64,000 nt of DNA, from NCBI RefSeq assembly GCF_014055005.1, contig NZ_CP059570.1, positions 1,736,001 through 1,800,000 of the forward strand. The letters run 5' to 3'. Under the pieces are notes generated by a model. It saw nothing but the letters and a program-made list of their open reading frames with translations. It was not told the DNA's origin and ran no database searches. A program made the translations under genes and the position numbers. Below, one piece after another: positions 33,945 to 42,363 of this stretch. Origin of the DNA: Neisseria dentiae. GTDB taxonomy: Bacteria; Pseudomonadota; Gammaproteobacteria; Burkholderiales; Neisseriaceae. Positions within the stretch are counted from its first letter, which is position 1, and the number at the start of each line of letters is the position of its first letter.

Positions 33945-35255
33945 ATGAGCGTAACTGTAGAAACTTTAGAAAACCTGGAACGCAAAGTAGTGTTGTCTCT
34001 GCCGTGGAGCGAAATCAACGCAGAAACCGACAAACGCTTGCAGCAAACCCAACGCCGCGTGAAAATCGACGGTTTCCGCCCGGGCAAAGCGCCGCTGAAA
34101 ATGGTGGCTTCCATGTATGGCGCAAGCGTGCAAAATGATGTGCTCAACGAGCTTGTGCAAAAAGCATTCTACGATGTTGCCGTTGCCCAAAACCTGAAAG
34201 TGGCCGGCTTCCCCCGCTTTGAAGGCATCGAAGAGCAAGACGACGAAAACAGCTTCAAAATCGCCGCCGTGTTCGAAGTGTTCCCCGAAATCACCGTAGG
34301 CGATTTGTCTGCCCAGGAAGTAGAGAAAGTAACCGCTGAAGTGGGCGACGCCGAAGTGGACAAAACCGTTGAAATCCTGCGCAAACAGCGCACCCGATTC
34401 GACCACGTCGAGCGCGAAGCCCAAAACGGCGACCGCGTGATTATCGACTTCGAAGGCAAAATCGACGGCACCCCGTTCGACGGCGGCAGCGCGCAAAACT
34501 ATCCCTTCGTTTTGGGTAACGGCCAAATGCTGCCCGAATTCGAAGCCGGCGTATTGGGCCTGAAAGAAGGCGAAAGCAAAGACGTTGAAGTAACCTTCCC
34601 CGAAGACTACCACGGCAAAGACGTGGCCGGTAAAACCGCCGTGTTCACCATCGGCCTGAAAAACGTATCCGCCCCCACCCTGCCCGAAGTGGATGAGCAA
34701 TTCGCCAAAGCCTTGGGCATCGCCGACGGCGACGTAGCCAAAATGCGCGAAGAAGTGCGCAAAAACGTGGCCCGCGAAGTGGCGCGCCGCACCGAGAGCC
34801 AAACCAAAGATTCGGTGATGGAAGCCCTGCTGAAAGCCACCGAAGTGCAACTGCCCAAAGTGTTGGTTGACGACGAAGCCGCCCGCCTGGCCGACGAAAT
34901 GAAACAGAATTTCGTCAACCAAGGCATGGCCGATGCCGCCAACCTGAACCTGCCTGCCGATATGTTCAAAGAGCAGGCCGAACGCCGCGTGGCTTTGGGT
35001 CTGATTTTGGCCAAACTGGTCGACGATAACAAACTGGAGCCGACCGAAGAGCAAATCAAAGCCGTGGTAAGCGATTTCGCCGAAAGCTACGAAGACCCGC
35101 AGGAAGTTATCGACTGGTATTTCGCCGACAAACAGCGCCTGCAAGGCCCCACTTCCCTGGCCGTTGAAGCCAACGTGGTGGAATTCGTGCTGAGCAAAGC
35201 CAAAGTAAACGAAAAAGTTTTGTCTTTCGACGAAGTGATGGGCGCACAGGCCTAA
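33945..35255 (+). CDS. tig: Trigger factor (ribosome-associated chaperone, peptidyl-prolyl isomerase)
   Basis: A 436-residue protein with the three trigger-factor domains. The N-terminal ribosome-binding domain contains VKIDGFRPGKAPLKMV, the signature loop. The FKBP-type isomerase domain follows (GDRVIIDFEGKIDGTPFDGG, FPEDYHGKDVAGK). The C-terminal helical arms end with EVIDWYFADKQRLQG. It binds nascent chains at the ribosome exit. It precedes clpP, as in many bacteria, but clpX does not follow here. Confidence 0.96.
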   Translation: MSVTVETLENLERKVVLSLPWSEINAETDKRLQQTQRRVKIDGFRPGKAPLKMVASMYGASVQNDVLNELVQKAFYDVAVAQNLKVAGFPRFEGIEEQDDENSFKIAAVFEVFPEITVGDLSAQEVEKVTAEVGDAEVDKTVEILRKQRTRFDHVEREAQNGDRVIIDFEGKIDGTPFDGGSAQNYPFVLGNGQMLPEFEAGVLGLKEGESKDVEVTFPEDYHGKDVAGKTAVFTIGLKNVSAPTLPEVDEQFAKALGIADGDVAKMREEVRKNVAREVARRTESQTKDSVMEALLKATEVQLPKVLVDDEAARLADEMKQNFVNQGMADAANLNLPADMFKEQAERRVALGLILAKLVDDNKLEPTEEQIKAVVSDFAESYEDPQEVIDWYFADKQRLQGPTSLAVEANVVEFVLSKAKVNEKVLSFDEVMGAQA

Positions 35256-35321
35256 CTGCGCTTGAGGCCGTCTGAAACCCGCAATCAGCACCGAAGCAGC
35301 CTTCCGCGCTTTGGTGCTTTT

Positions 35322-35427
35322 TATAGCGGGTTAAATTTAAAATAGTACGGCGTTACCTCGCCTTGCCGTACGACCTGTACTGCCTACGGCCCGCCGCCTT
35401 GCCCTGTTTTAAATTTAATCCGCTATA
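35322..35427. mobile_element. Correia repeat enclosed element, short 106-bp form
   Basis: It runs from TATAGCGGGTTAAATTTAAA to TTTAAATTTAATCCGCTATA, with the Correia core motifs AGTACGGCGTTACCTCGCCTTGCCGTAC and ACCTGTACTGCCTACGG. The short form lacks the middle section present in 150-bp copies. It lies between tig and clpP and ends 26 bp before the clpP ATG, so it can affect clpP transcription or mRNA processing. Confidence 0.9.
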
Positions 35428-35453
35428 CTGAATATTCCCATAAGGAGAACAAG

Positions 35454-36080
35454 ATGATTCCCGATATCCGCAACGGCTACCTGGTGCCCACCGTTATCGA
35501 ACAAAGCGGTCGCGGCGAGCGCGCTTTCGATATTTATTCGCGCCTGCTCAAAGAGCGTATCGTGTTTCTGGTGGGGCCGGTCAACGACGACAGCGCCAAT
35601 CTGGTGGTGGCGCAACTGCTGTTTTTGGAAAGCGAAAACCCCGATAAAGATATTTTTCTGTATATCAACTCGCCCGGCGGTTCGGTAACTGCGGGCATGT
35701 CGATTTACGATACCATGAATTTCATCAAGCCCGACGTTTCCACCCTGTGCTTGGGCCAGGCCGCCAGCATGGGGGCGTTTCTGCTGTCGGCAGGCACTAA
35801 AGGCAAACGCTTCGCCCTGCCCAACAGCCGCGTGATGATACACCAGCCGCTGATCAGCGGCGGCTTGGGCGGTCAGGCTTCCGATATCGAAATCCACGCC
35901 CGCGAGCTTTTGAAACTGAAAGACAAACTCAACCGCCTGCTGGCGCAACACAGCGGCCAGGACTTGGCCAAGGTAGAGCGCGACACCGACCGCGATAACT
36001 ATATGTCGGCAGAAGAGGCGAAAGAATACGGCCTGATCGATCAAGTGTTGACCGACCGCGCCGGCATCACCACACCGTAA
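35454..36080 (+). CDS. clpP: ATP-dependent Clp protease proteolytic subunit
   Basis: A 208-residue serine protease subunit. The triad is Ser105 in GQAASMGAF, His130 in SRVMIHQPL and Asp in the VERDTDRDNYMSA segment. The oxyanion and handle motifs FLYINSPGGSVTAGMSIYDTM are present. It forms the tetradecameric barrel that degrades substrates delivered by ClpX or ClpA; neither partner gene is here. A strong AAGGAG site lies before the ATG. A Correia element sits between tig and this gene. Confidence 0.96.
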   Translation: MIPDIRNGYLVPTVIEQSGRGERAFDIYSRLLKERIVFLVGPVNDDSANLVVAQLLFLESENPDKDIFLYINSPGGSVTAGMSIYDTMNFIKPDVSTLCLGQAASMGAFLLSAGTKGKRFALPNSRVMIHQPLISGGLGGQASDIEIHARELLKLKDKLNRLLAQHSGQDLAKVERDTDRDNYMSAEEAKEYGLIDQVLTDRAGITTP

Positions 36081-36090
36081 AGGAAGGCTT

Positions 36091-36126
36091 TTTCAGACGG
36101 CCGCTATCCAAGCAGGCCGTCTGAAA
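36091..36126. terminator. Inverted DUS pair after clpP
   Basis: TTTCAGACGGCC and GGCCGTCTGAAA form a 12-bp stem 10 bp after the clpP stop. Confidence 0.8.
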
Positions 36127-36141
36127 CCGAGAACTTGCGTT

Positions 36142-36267
36142 TATAGCCAACCAACTTAATAAAAAGCACATTCGTCATACTCGGGCCCGGCCCGAGTATC
36201 TTAAATTCCAGCAACATGAGATGCCCGGGCATGACGGAACCGTTATCAAGTAAGTGGTTTAACTATA
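36142..36267. repeat. 126-bp TATAG-ended repeat carrying an ACTCGGG hairpin
   Basis: Outer ends TATAGCCAACCAACTTAATAA and GTAAGTGGTTTAACTATA are imperfect inverted repeats. The interior (36173-36236) is an ACTCGGG-type hairpin (CGTCATACTCGGGCCCGGCCCGAG... CCCGGGCATGACG). It lies between clpP and murJ. Confidence 0.65.
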
Positions 36268-36322
36268 CTGCCCGGACTTTTCAGACGGCCTCAACCCTTT
36301 TTACCCCACCTAAGAAACCATC

Positions 36323-37867
36323 ATGAACCTACTCGGCGCGCTGGCGAAAGTCGGCAGTTTAACCATGGTTTCGCGCATACTCGGCTTTGTGCGCGATACG
36401 ATTATCGCCCGCACCTTCGGCGCAGGCATGGCCACGGACGCGTTTTTCGTGGCGTTCAAACTGCCCAACCTGTTGCGGCGGATATTCGCCGAAGGTGCGT
36501 TCGCGCAGGCGTTCGTGCCGATTTTGGCCGAATACCGGCAAACCCGTTCCGAAGAAGCCACACGCGAATTTATCCGCCATGTGGCGGGTATGCTGTCGTT
36601 TATTCTGGTTATCGTTACCGCCGCCGGTATTCTCGCCGCACCATGGGTGATTTACGCTTCTGCGCCGGGCTTTGTTAAAGAAGCCGACAAATTCCAACTT
36701 TCCGTTGAGCTGCTGCGCATCACCTTTCCCTATATCCTACTGATTTCGCTTTCTTCTTTTGTCAGCTCGATACTTAACACCTATCATAAGTTCAGCATTC
36801 CCGCCATAACGCCCACGCTGCTGAACGTGTCGTTTATCGTGTTCTCGCTGTTTTTCGTGCCCTATTTCGACCCGCCGGTTATGGCACTGGCGTGGGCGGT
36901 GTTTGTGGGCGGCCTGCTGCAATTGGGCTTCCAACTGCCGTGGCTGGCGAAACTGGGTTTCTTAAAACTGCCGAAGCTCAATATGAAAGATGCGGCGGTC
37001 AACCGTGTGATGAAACAAATGGCGCCTGCGGTTTTGGGCGTGAGCGTGGCGCAGATTTCGCTGGTTATCAACACCATTTTCGCCTCGTTTCTGCAATCGG
37101 GCAGCGTGTCGTGGATGTATTACGCCGACCGCCTGATGGAGCTGCCCACCGGCGTGCTCGGTGCAGCGCTGGGTACGATTCTGCTGCCCACCCTGTCGAA
37201 ACACGCCGCCAGCGACAACCCGCAGGCGTTTTCCGGCCTGCTCGACTGGGGTCTGCGCCTGTGTATGCTGCTGGCCATGCCGGCGGCGGTGGGGCTGGCC
37301 GTGCTGTCGTTCCCGCTCATCGCCACGCTGTTTCTGTATAAAGAATTCACGCTCAACGATGCGCTGATGACGCAAAACGCACTGATTGCCTATTCGTTCG
37401 GCTTAATCGGCCTGATTATGATTAAGGTGCTGGCGCCCGGCTTCTATGCACGCCAAAACATTAAAACACCGGTAAAAATCGCCGTGTTCACGCTGGTTTG
37501 CACCCAATTGATGAACCTGGTTTTCATCGGCCCGCTGAAACACACCGGCTTGGCGCTCGCCATCGGTTTGGGCGCGTGTTTGAACGCAGGGCTGCTGTAT
37601 TACCTGCTGCGCAAGCATCATATTTACCAACCCGGCGCAGGCTGGGCGGCGTTTCTCGCCAAACTCGCGGTTGCGCTGGTGGTGATGGGCGGCGGTTTGT
37701 GGCTGGCACAGGCGCAAACTTACCTGCCGCTGCAATGGGTTCATGTGGCCGGCTGGCAGAAAGCCGTGCAGCTTTTGGGTTTGGTGGTTTTGGGCGGCGT
37801 GCTGTATTTCGTGTCGCTGGGTCTGCTGGGATTCCGCCCGCACCATTTCAAACGTTCGGAAAAATAA
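36323..37867 (+). CDS. murJ: Lipid II flippase MurJ
   Basis: A 514-residue MATE-like membrane protein of the MviN/MurJ family with about 14 membrane segments. The N-terminus has the signature GSLTMVSRILGFVRDTIIARTFGAGMATDAFFVAFKLPNLLRRIFAEGAFAQAFVP, and later PTGVLGAALGTILLPTLSKH. It moves lipid II across the inner membrane for peptidoglycan synthesis. ATG at 36323. It is a single gene downstream of clpP. Confidence 0.95.
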   Translation: MNLLGALAKVGSLTMVSRILGFVRDTIIARTFGAGMATDAFFVAFKLPNLLRRIFAEGAFAQAFVPILAEYRQTRSEEATREFIRHVAGMLSFILVIVTAAGILAAPWVIYASAPGFVKEADKFQLSVELLRITFPYILLISLSSFVSSILNTYHKFSIPAITPTLLNVSFIVFSLFFVPYFDPPVMALAWAVFVGGLLQLGFQLPWLAKLGFLKLPKLNMKDAAVNRVMKQMAPAVLGVSVAQISLVINTIFASFLQSGSVSWMYYADRLMELPTGVLGAALGTILLPTLSKHAASDNPQAFSGLLDWGLRLCMLLAMPAAVGLAVLSFPLIATLFLYKEFTLNDALMTQNALIAYSFGLIGLIMIKVLAPGFYARQNIKTPVKIAVFTLVCTQLMNLVFIGPLKHTGLALAIGLGACLNAGLLYYLLRKHHIYQPGAGWAAFLAKLAVALVVMGGGLWLAQAQTYLPLQWVHVAGWQKAVQLLGLVVLGGVLYFVSLGLLGFRPHHFKRSEK

Positions 37868-38220
37868 CGGAGCGGCCTGCCGTCGGAGCATCAACAAAAT
37901 TGTTGACAAAATCTGTTTTCAGACGGCCTCTGCCGCCCGTTTTCCGCCTTACCCCAATCTTTACAAAACTTCAATGCCATTTGAATTTCAATTAAACCTT
38001 TTAATTTTTCTTCAATAAAAACAAACACCAAAGAGGCCGTCTGAAACCTTTCAGACGGCCTCTCTGCTTCATTTTGCCCGAGTTTCACCGCACGAAAGGC
38101 TGACACTTCTGCTAAGTTTCATTTACAATTTGGCAACCATTACGAAGCCTTTGGTTTCGGCCGCGTGCGGCTATGCTCTAACCGGCCGCGCATTCCGCCC
38201 CACTACCATAAGGAAACAAG
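37868..38220. other. Intergenic region between murJ and the Na+/H+ antiporter gene
   Basis: The 353 bp contain a lone DUS near 37918, AT-rich sequence around 37980-38030, and an inverted DUS pair (38032-38063). The last 100 bp probably contain the antiporter promoter. No ORF or RNA gene was recognised. Confidence 0.6.
38032..38063. terminator. Inverted DUS hairpin between murJ and the antiporter gene
   Basis: AGAGGCCGTCTGAAA and TTTCAGACGGCCTCT form a 15-bp stem with a 2-nt loop, 165 bp after the murJ stop. Confidence 0.8.
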
Positions 38221-39639
38221 ATGCGTTCGCCAATCGCACTGCTGCCCCTGCTGCTTGCGCCGCTTCCCGCCGCTGCCGCCTCGCTCGACGGCGCAAGTTT
38301 GAGCCTGCTATGGGGCATACCGTTTGTTTTGATCTTACTCTCCATCGCCACCGGCCCGTTGTTGTTTGCCATCACCTGGCATCACCACTTCGGCAAAATC
38401 ACCGCCTTGCTGACGTTTTTGTTTTTGGTGCCCTTCACCATCGCATTCGGCTTCGGCGCAACCGCCCACACGGTCGCGCATGCGCTGGTGGCCGAATATA
38501 TCCCGTTTATCATTCTGCTGTTTGCACTCTACACCATTTCGGGCGGCATTTTGGTGTGGGGTAACCTGCACGGCAGCCCGCGCCTGAACACCACGATTCT
38601 GGCCATCGGCACGGTGCTGGCCTCGATAATGGGTACCACCGGCGCAGCCATGCTGCTGATCCGCCCGCTGTTGAAAGCCAACGACAACCGCAAACACCGT
38701 GTGCATGTGGTGGTGTTCTTTATCTTTCTGGTGGCCAATATCGGCGGCGGCCTCACCCCGCTGGGCGACCCGCCGCTGTTTTTGGGCTTTTTGAAAGGTG
38801 TGGATTTCGGCTGGACAGTGCAGCATATGCTGGTGCCCGTGGTGCTGAGTTCCACCATACTGCTCACCCTGTTTTATTTTCTCGACCGCCATTATTTCGC
38901 CCAAGAAGGCGAGCTGCTGCCGCAAGACCCGTCGCCCGACAGCCCGCTGCAACTGTTCGGCAAATGGAACTTCCTGCTGCTTGCCGGCGTGGTATCCGCC
39001 GTGCTGATGTCGGGTTTGTGGAAACCCCAACATCCCGGCATCGATATTCTGGGCACGCCCTATCTGCTGCCCAACCTGCTTCGCGATGCCGCACTTTTGG
39101 TTTTGGCCGGCGTTTCCCTTGCCGTTACCCCCAAGCAAGTGCGTGCGGGTAACGAATTCAACTGGGAACCGATACTCGAAGTGGGCAAGCTCTTTTTAGG
39201 CATCTTCATCACCATCGCACCGGTTATCGCCATTTTGCAGGCAGGCGAAAAAGGCGCGTTTGCAGGCTTGATTTCACTGGTGCACGACAGCAGCGGCCAA
39301 CCCGTTAACACGATGTATTTCTGGATGACCGGCCTCTTGTCTGCCTTTTTAGACAACGCCCCCACCTATTTGGTGTTTTTCAACATGGCCGGCGGCGATG
39401 CCCAGGCTTTGATGACCGGCCACCTGTTCCACACCCTGTTGGCGGTATCGATGGGTTCGGTGTTTATGGGCGCACTCAGCTACATCGGCAACGCACCCAA
39501 CTTTATGGTGAAGGCAATCGCCGAGCAGCGCAAAGTGCCCATGCCCAGCTTTTTCGGCTATATGGCCTGGTCGTTCGGCATCCTCGCCCCGCTGTTCATA
39601 CTGCATACCTTTATCTTCTTCGTATGGCAGTTGTTTTAA
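38221..39639 (+). CDS. Putative Na+/H+ antiporter (NhaD/citrate-transporter-like)
   Basis: A 472-residue protein with about 12-13 membrane segments. NIGGGLTPLGDPPLFLGFLKGVDFGW and FLDNAPTYLVFFNMAGG are hallmarks of the NhaD-like branch of the ion-transporter superfamily often annotated as sodium:proton antiporter in Neisseria. A cleavable-looking N-terminus (LLPLLLAPLPAAAASLDG) is present. It would expel Na+ in exchange for protons. RBS AAGGAAAC. It is monocistronic. Confidence 0.85.
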   Translation: MRSPIALLPLLLAPLPAAAASLDGASLSLLWGIPFVLILLSIATGPLLFAITWHHHFGKITALLTFLFLVPFTIAFGFGATAHTVAHALVAEYIPFIILLFALYTISGGILVWGNLHGSPRLNTTILAIGTVLASIMGTTGAAMLLIRPLLKANDNRKHRVHVVVFFIFLVANIGGGLTPLGDPPLFLGFLKGVDFGWTVQHMLVPVVLSSTILLTLFYFLDRHYFAQEGELLPQDPSPDSPLQLFGKWNFLLLAGVVSAVLMSGLWKPQHPGIDILGTPYLLPNLLRDAALLVLAGVSLAVTPKQVRAGNEFNWEPILEVGKLFLGIFITIAPVIAILQAGEKGAFAGLISLVHDSSGQPVNTMYFWMTGLLSAFLDNAPTYLVFFNMAGGDAQALMTGHLFHTLLAVSMGSVFMGALSYIGNAPNFMVKAIAEQRKVPMPSFFGYMAWSFGILAPLFILHTFIFFVWQLF

Positions 39640-39657
39640 ACCGCCTGTGTTGCAATG

Positions 39658-39686
39658 AGGCCGTCTGAAAAACATTCAGACGGCCT
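39658..39686. terminator. Inverted DUS terminator after the antiporter gene
   Basis: AGGCCGTCTGAA and TTCAGACGGCCT form a 12-bp stem 18 bp beyond the stop. Confidence 0.85.
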
Positions 39687-39800
39687 TCGATTTATAGCAG
39701 GCAGCAGTTATTTTACCCGTTTAGCGTTTTTACTCGATTTTTTCAGCATATTTTAAAAATTAATTCCAATTTAAAACAACAGCTTATTAAATTAATATTT

Positions 39801-39846
39801 AATAATAACAATTATCATTTGCAAAATAGCCTGTTTTGCGTATAAT
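39801..39846 (+). promoter_or_regulatory. Fur box overlapping a sigma-70 promoter
   Basis: AATAATAACAATTATCATT (39801-39819) matches the 19-bp Fur consensus at 13 positions. It touches a -35 box TTGCAA (39819-39824), which is followed by a 16-bp spacer and TATAAT (39841-39846). The gene at 39892 starts about 45 bp downstream. This arrangement predicts iron-dependent repression. Confidence 0.75.
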
Positions 39847-39891
39847 GCAATCCAACGGTTCGGCAAACAACAGCAACGAAAGGAGAACGAA

Positions 39892-40368
39892 ATGCCCGAA
39901 AGCATTTTCAAGCAAGTTTCTCTGGATATTCTGAGGCTGCACCAAAAAGCCGTACACACGCTTTTAGCCACCGAATGCAGCGGTTGCCCCGAAATCCACA
40001 ATGCGGTGTTCGTTACCCTCAACGGCAGATATTATGTTTGGCTGCCCGAAAACCCGCAAAGCGAACCGGAAACCGGCATTCTGCTGATTGAAGCCGAAGA
40101 CGCCGCCACCCGCCTAAGCTGGATTGCCAGCGCCCGCAGGCTTAAGAAAAAAGACAGTTTATACTGCCGCGCCGCAGCCGCCCTGCAACGACGCGGCCAA
40201 CCCGGCCAAGCGGCATGCGGCCAAACCGAATGCCCCTGCCTGTTGGAGCTAACCCCGCAGCAAGGCCGCTTAACGGTTGATGATAATAGAGATTTTACGC
40301 TTTCGCCTTCCGACCTGATGAAGGCTTTATATCCGGCAAAACAAACAATAGAAGCATTTGCCCTGTAA
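39892..40368 (+). CDS. Putative HugZ-like (split-barrel) protein, Fur-regulated
   Basis: A 158-residue soluble protein. The run LHQKAVHTLLATE, NAVFVTLNGRYYVWLPENPQSEPETGILLIEAEDAATRLSWIASARRLKKKD resembles the pyridoxamine-oxidase-like split barrel of HugZ haem-degrading proteins. Cysteines cluster in ECSGCPE and CGQTECPC. The promoter has a strong Fur box, consistent with iron or haem use. HugZ proteins are usually longer, about 250 residues, so this may be a short variant; haem oxygenase activity is an inference. RBS AAGGAG. Confidence 0.75.
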   Translation: MPESIFKQVSLDILRLHQKAVHTLLATECSGCPEIHNAVFVTLNGRYYVWLPENPQSEPETGILLIEAEDAATRLSWIASARRLKKKDSLYCRAAAALQRRGQPGQAACGQTECPCLLELTPQQGRLTVDDNRDFTLSPSDLMKALYPAKQTIEAFAL

Positions 40369-40398
40369 CAGTTTTGGTAGTGGTTTGTGTTCCTTTTG

Positions 40399-40423
40399 CG
40401 CCCCCTCGTGGGGCGATTTTTTT
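40399..40423 (+). terminator. Rho-independent terminator after the HugZ-like gene
   Basis: CGCCCC-CTCGT-GGGGCG followed by A and seven Ts, 31 bp after the stop. It is not DUS-based, unlike most terminators here. Confidence 0.85.
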
Positions 40424-40544
40424 GCGCCCGAGCAACACGGAAACTTTTTAACGGATATCAACTCCAAATATTTGTTATGCACTTAGTATAATGAAGTATT
40501 CCATTCTGATTCCGTATCAAACAACTTTTCCGGGAGCATCATAA

Positions 40545-41363
40545 ATGAAGAAAAAAGTTGCCGTTGCTTTAGCCGCCGTTTTATCGGCAGGTTTGGTTTC
40601 TGCCGCGCAAGCCAAACGCCCTGTCGAATTTACCGTCGGCAGCGAGTATTACCGCGAAACCTACCGCGAATACACAAACGGCACCGAGCGCCTGATGCAG
40701 GAGCGCGGCAACCTTTGGTCGCTCAACGGCGGCATCAAATATTCGTTTAACGACCGCCATGCCGCCAAAATCGAAGGCCGCTATTCGCACGGCGAATCCG
40801 ACTATACCGGCCAATATATGGAAGATTCGTATTACGGCGAGGCGGTGATTCAAAACGTTCCCCGCCGCGCTTACGATATCAGGGTTTCTTACGAATACAC
40901 GCAGCCCTTAAACGAAAAACTGGATTTGGTTCTCGAAACCGGCTTGGGCCACCGCACCCTGAAAGACTTGGGCAGCCGCGTAAACCAATATGACTACGAC
41001 CGCAAAAACCACACCCTTTACGCCCGCGTCGGCGCAGGTTTGGACATCAAGCTGCCCCGCTCTTTCGAAATCAACCCCAAAGTGGCCTATAACCATATGT
41101 TGCACGGCCGCCAGCATAGTTATCACAACGGCTACGCCAATAAATTCAAACAAAGCGGCGGCCGGGGCATAGAAGTGGAAGTGCCGGTGTCCAAACGTTT
41201 CGCCAACGACTCCAAACTCAGCTTCGGCCCGTTCTACCGCGGCTGGAAAGTGCCGGATTCCGAGCGTATTTATTCGGTTGACGACGACGGCCGGCTGTGG
41301 AATGCGCGCGAACCTAAAAACTACACCCACGAAGCCGGCGTGAAGCTGCAATACAGTTTCTAA
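40545..41363 (+). CDS. Outer-membrane beta-barrel protein (KdgM-like porin fold)
   Basis: A 272-residue protein with a clear Sec signal peptide (cleavage near AAQA-KRPVEF) and alternating amphipathic strands rich in Tyr and charged residues. It ends LQYSF, a C-terminal Phe as required for BAM-mediated assembly. The pattern (YEYTQPLNEKLDLVLETGLGHR, FGPFYRGWKV) resembles small oligosaccharide-type porins of the KdgM class or neisserial barrel proteins of unknown function. A -10 box TATAAT lies at 40487-40492 without an obvious -35. The substrate is unknown. Confidence 0.8.
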   Translation: MKKKVAVALAAVLSAGLVSAAQAKRPVEFTVGSEYYRETYREYTNGTERLMQERGNLWSLNGGIKYSFNDRHAAKIEGRYSHGESDYTGQYMEDSYYGEAVIQNVPRRAYDIRVSYEYTQPLNEKLDLVLETGLGHRTLKDLGSRVNQYDYDRKNHTLYARVGAGLDIKLPRSFEINPKVAYNHMLHGRQHSYHNGYANKFKQSGGRGIEVEVPVSKRFANDSKLSFGPFYRGWKVPDSERIYSVDDDGRLWNAREPKNYTHEAGVKLQYSF

Positions 41364-41395
41364 GCTGCCTGCAAACCGGGGCTTTCAGACGGCCT

Positions 41396-41559
41396 GAGAC
41401 CTTTGCAAAATTCTTTTAGGCACCTAAAACACTTGCGTCATGCTCTGGCTTGACCCGAGTATCTGTTTGTTTTAGAAGACAAAGAGATACTCGGGTCAAG
41501 CCCGAGTATGACGAAATATCATACATTCAGGATTAAAACGACTTTTTTGCAAAGGTCTC
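41396..41559. mobile_element. Miniature element, 164 bp, carrying an ACTCGGG hairpin
   Basis: Ends GAGACCTTTGCAAAA and TTTTTTGCAAAGGTCTC are flanked by GGCCT on both sides (41391-41395 and 41560-41564), a perfect 5-bp direct repeat. The left GGCCT is the end of a DUS (CAGACGGCCT). The body contains a full ACTCGGG-type hairpin (41436-41513) instead of a dRS3 core. Non-coding. Confidence 0.85.
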
Positions 41560-41571
41560 GGCCTGTATAAA

Positions 41572-41589
41572 TATAGTGAATTCACTATA
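41572..41589. repeat. 18-bp perfect palindrome of Correia-type ends
   Basis: TATAGTGAATTCACTATA equals two TATAGTG-type termini joined head to head with no interior. It lies between a miniature element and a DUS downstream of rnhA. It may be a reduced element or an excision remnant. Confidence 0.6.
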
Positions 41590-41628
41590 GGCCGTCTGAA
41601 AGCCCCGCTTTTTTTTGCCCCTGCCATA

Positions 41629-42087
41629 TCAAGCGCCGTTGCCGGTATCCTTTGCAAACTGCGCCGCACCGCGGTTGGCCAGCCCGTCGGCGCGCTCGTT
41701 TTCCGCATGGCCCGCATGGCCTTTCACCCATGCCCATGTAACGTCGTGCAGATGAACCAAACGGTCGAGTTCGCGCCACAAATCTTCGTTTTTCACCGGC
41801 TGCTTGGCGGCGGTTTTCCAGCCGTTTTTCTTCCAACCGTGTATCCAGCTTTCCATACCGTTTTTCACATATTGTGAATCGGTGCAGATTTCCACGCTGC
41901 TGCGGCGTTTCAAAGCCTTCAATCCTTCGATAACGGCCGTCAGCTCCATGCGGTTGTTGGTGGTTTCGGCCTCGCCGCCGAAAAGCTCTTTTTCGTGCGC
42001 GCCGTAACGCAGCAGCACGCCCCAGCCGCCCGCGCCGGGGTTGCCTTTGCAGGCGCCGTCGGTGTAGAGGTAAACGGTTTTGTCCAT
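41629..42087 (-). CDS. rnhA: Ribonuclease HI
   Basis: A 152-residue RNase H: catalytic Asp in VYLYTDGACKGNPGAGGWG, Glu in TNNRMELTAVIEGL, Asp in EICTDSQYVKNGM, and a C-terminal His-Asp region WAWVKGHAGHAENERADGLANRGA. It removes RNA from RNA-DNA hybrids. All four catalytic residues are visible. ATG at 42087. A miniature element lies about 50 bp upstream of the start. Confidence 0.96.
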   Translation of the reverse strand: MDKTVYLYTDGACKGNPGAGGWGVLLRYGAHEKELFGGEAETTNNRMELTAVIEGLKALKRRSSVEICTDSQYVKNGMESWIHGWKKNGWKTAAKQPVKNEDLWRELDRLVHLHDVTWAWVKGHAGHAENERADGLANRGAAQFAKDTGNGA

Positions 42088-42136
42088 GGCTTTTTCCGGT
42101 TGAAAATAGAGCGCATCATAACACAGGCCGTCTGAA

Positions 42137-42297
42137 GAGACCTTTGCAAAACCCTCATCTGCGGCGCATTTCTGCGTTGTGCGTTTATGCCCTTTAGGGT
42201 ACTGCTCGCTCGCTTGCCTAACTCCATGTTATGTCTGTGCTTGCTGCGCTGCTACGCCTTGAACTGCATCTACATCTGGGGGTTTTGCAAAGGTCTC
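42137..42297. mobile_element. Miniature element, 161 bp, inserted within a DUS
   Basis: Ends GAGACCTTTGCAAAA and TTTTGCAAAGGTCTC are flanked by CTGAA on both sides (42132-42136 and 42298-42302). The left CTGAA is the last five bases of AGGCCGTCTGAA, so the element inserted in a DUS and duplicated part of it. The body differs from the dRS3 type and matches the element at 51279 in inverse orientation. Confidence 0.88.
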
Positions 42298-42363
42298 CTG
42301 AAACATTTTTTCAGACGGCCTGTGTTATGATGCGCATCTTTAGAAACCAATCTGCCGATTCTG

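Noticed and set aside
33966..35291. 441-residue frame antisense to tig
   Set aside because: Coding-strand shadow with Phe/His/Gly-rich composition; tig on the plus strand is unambiguous.
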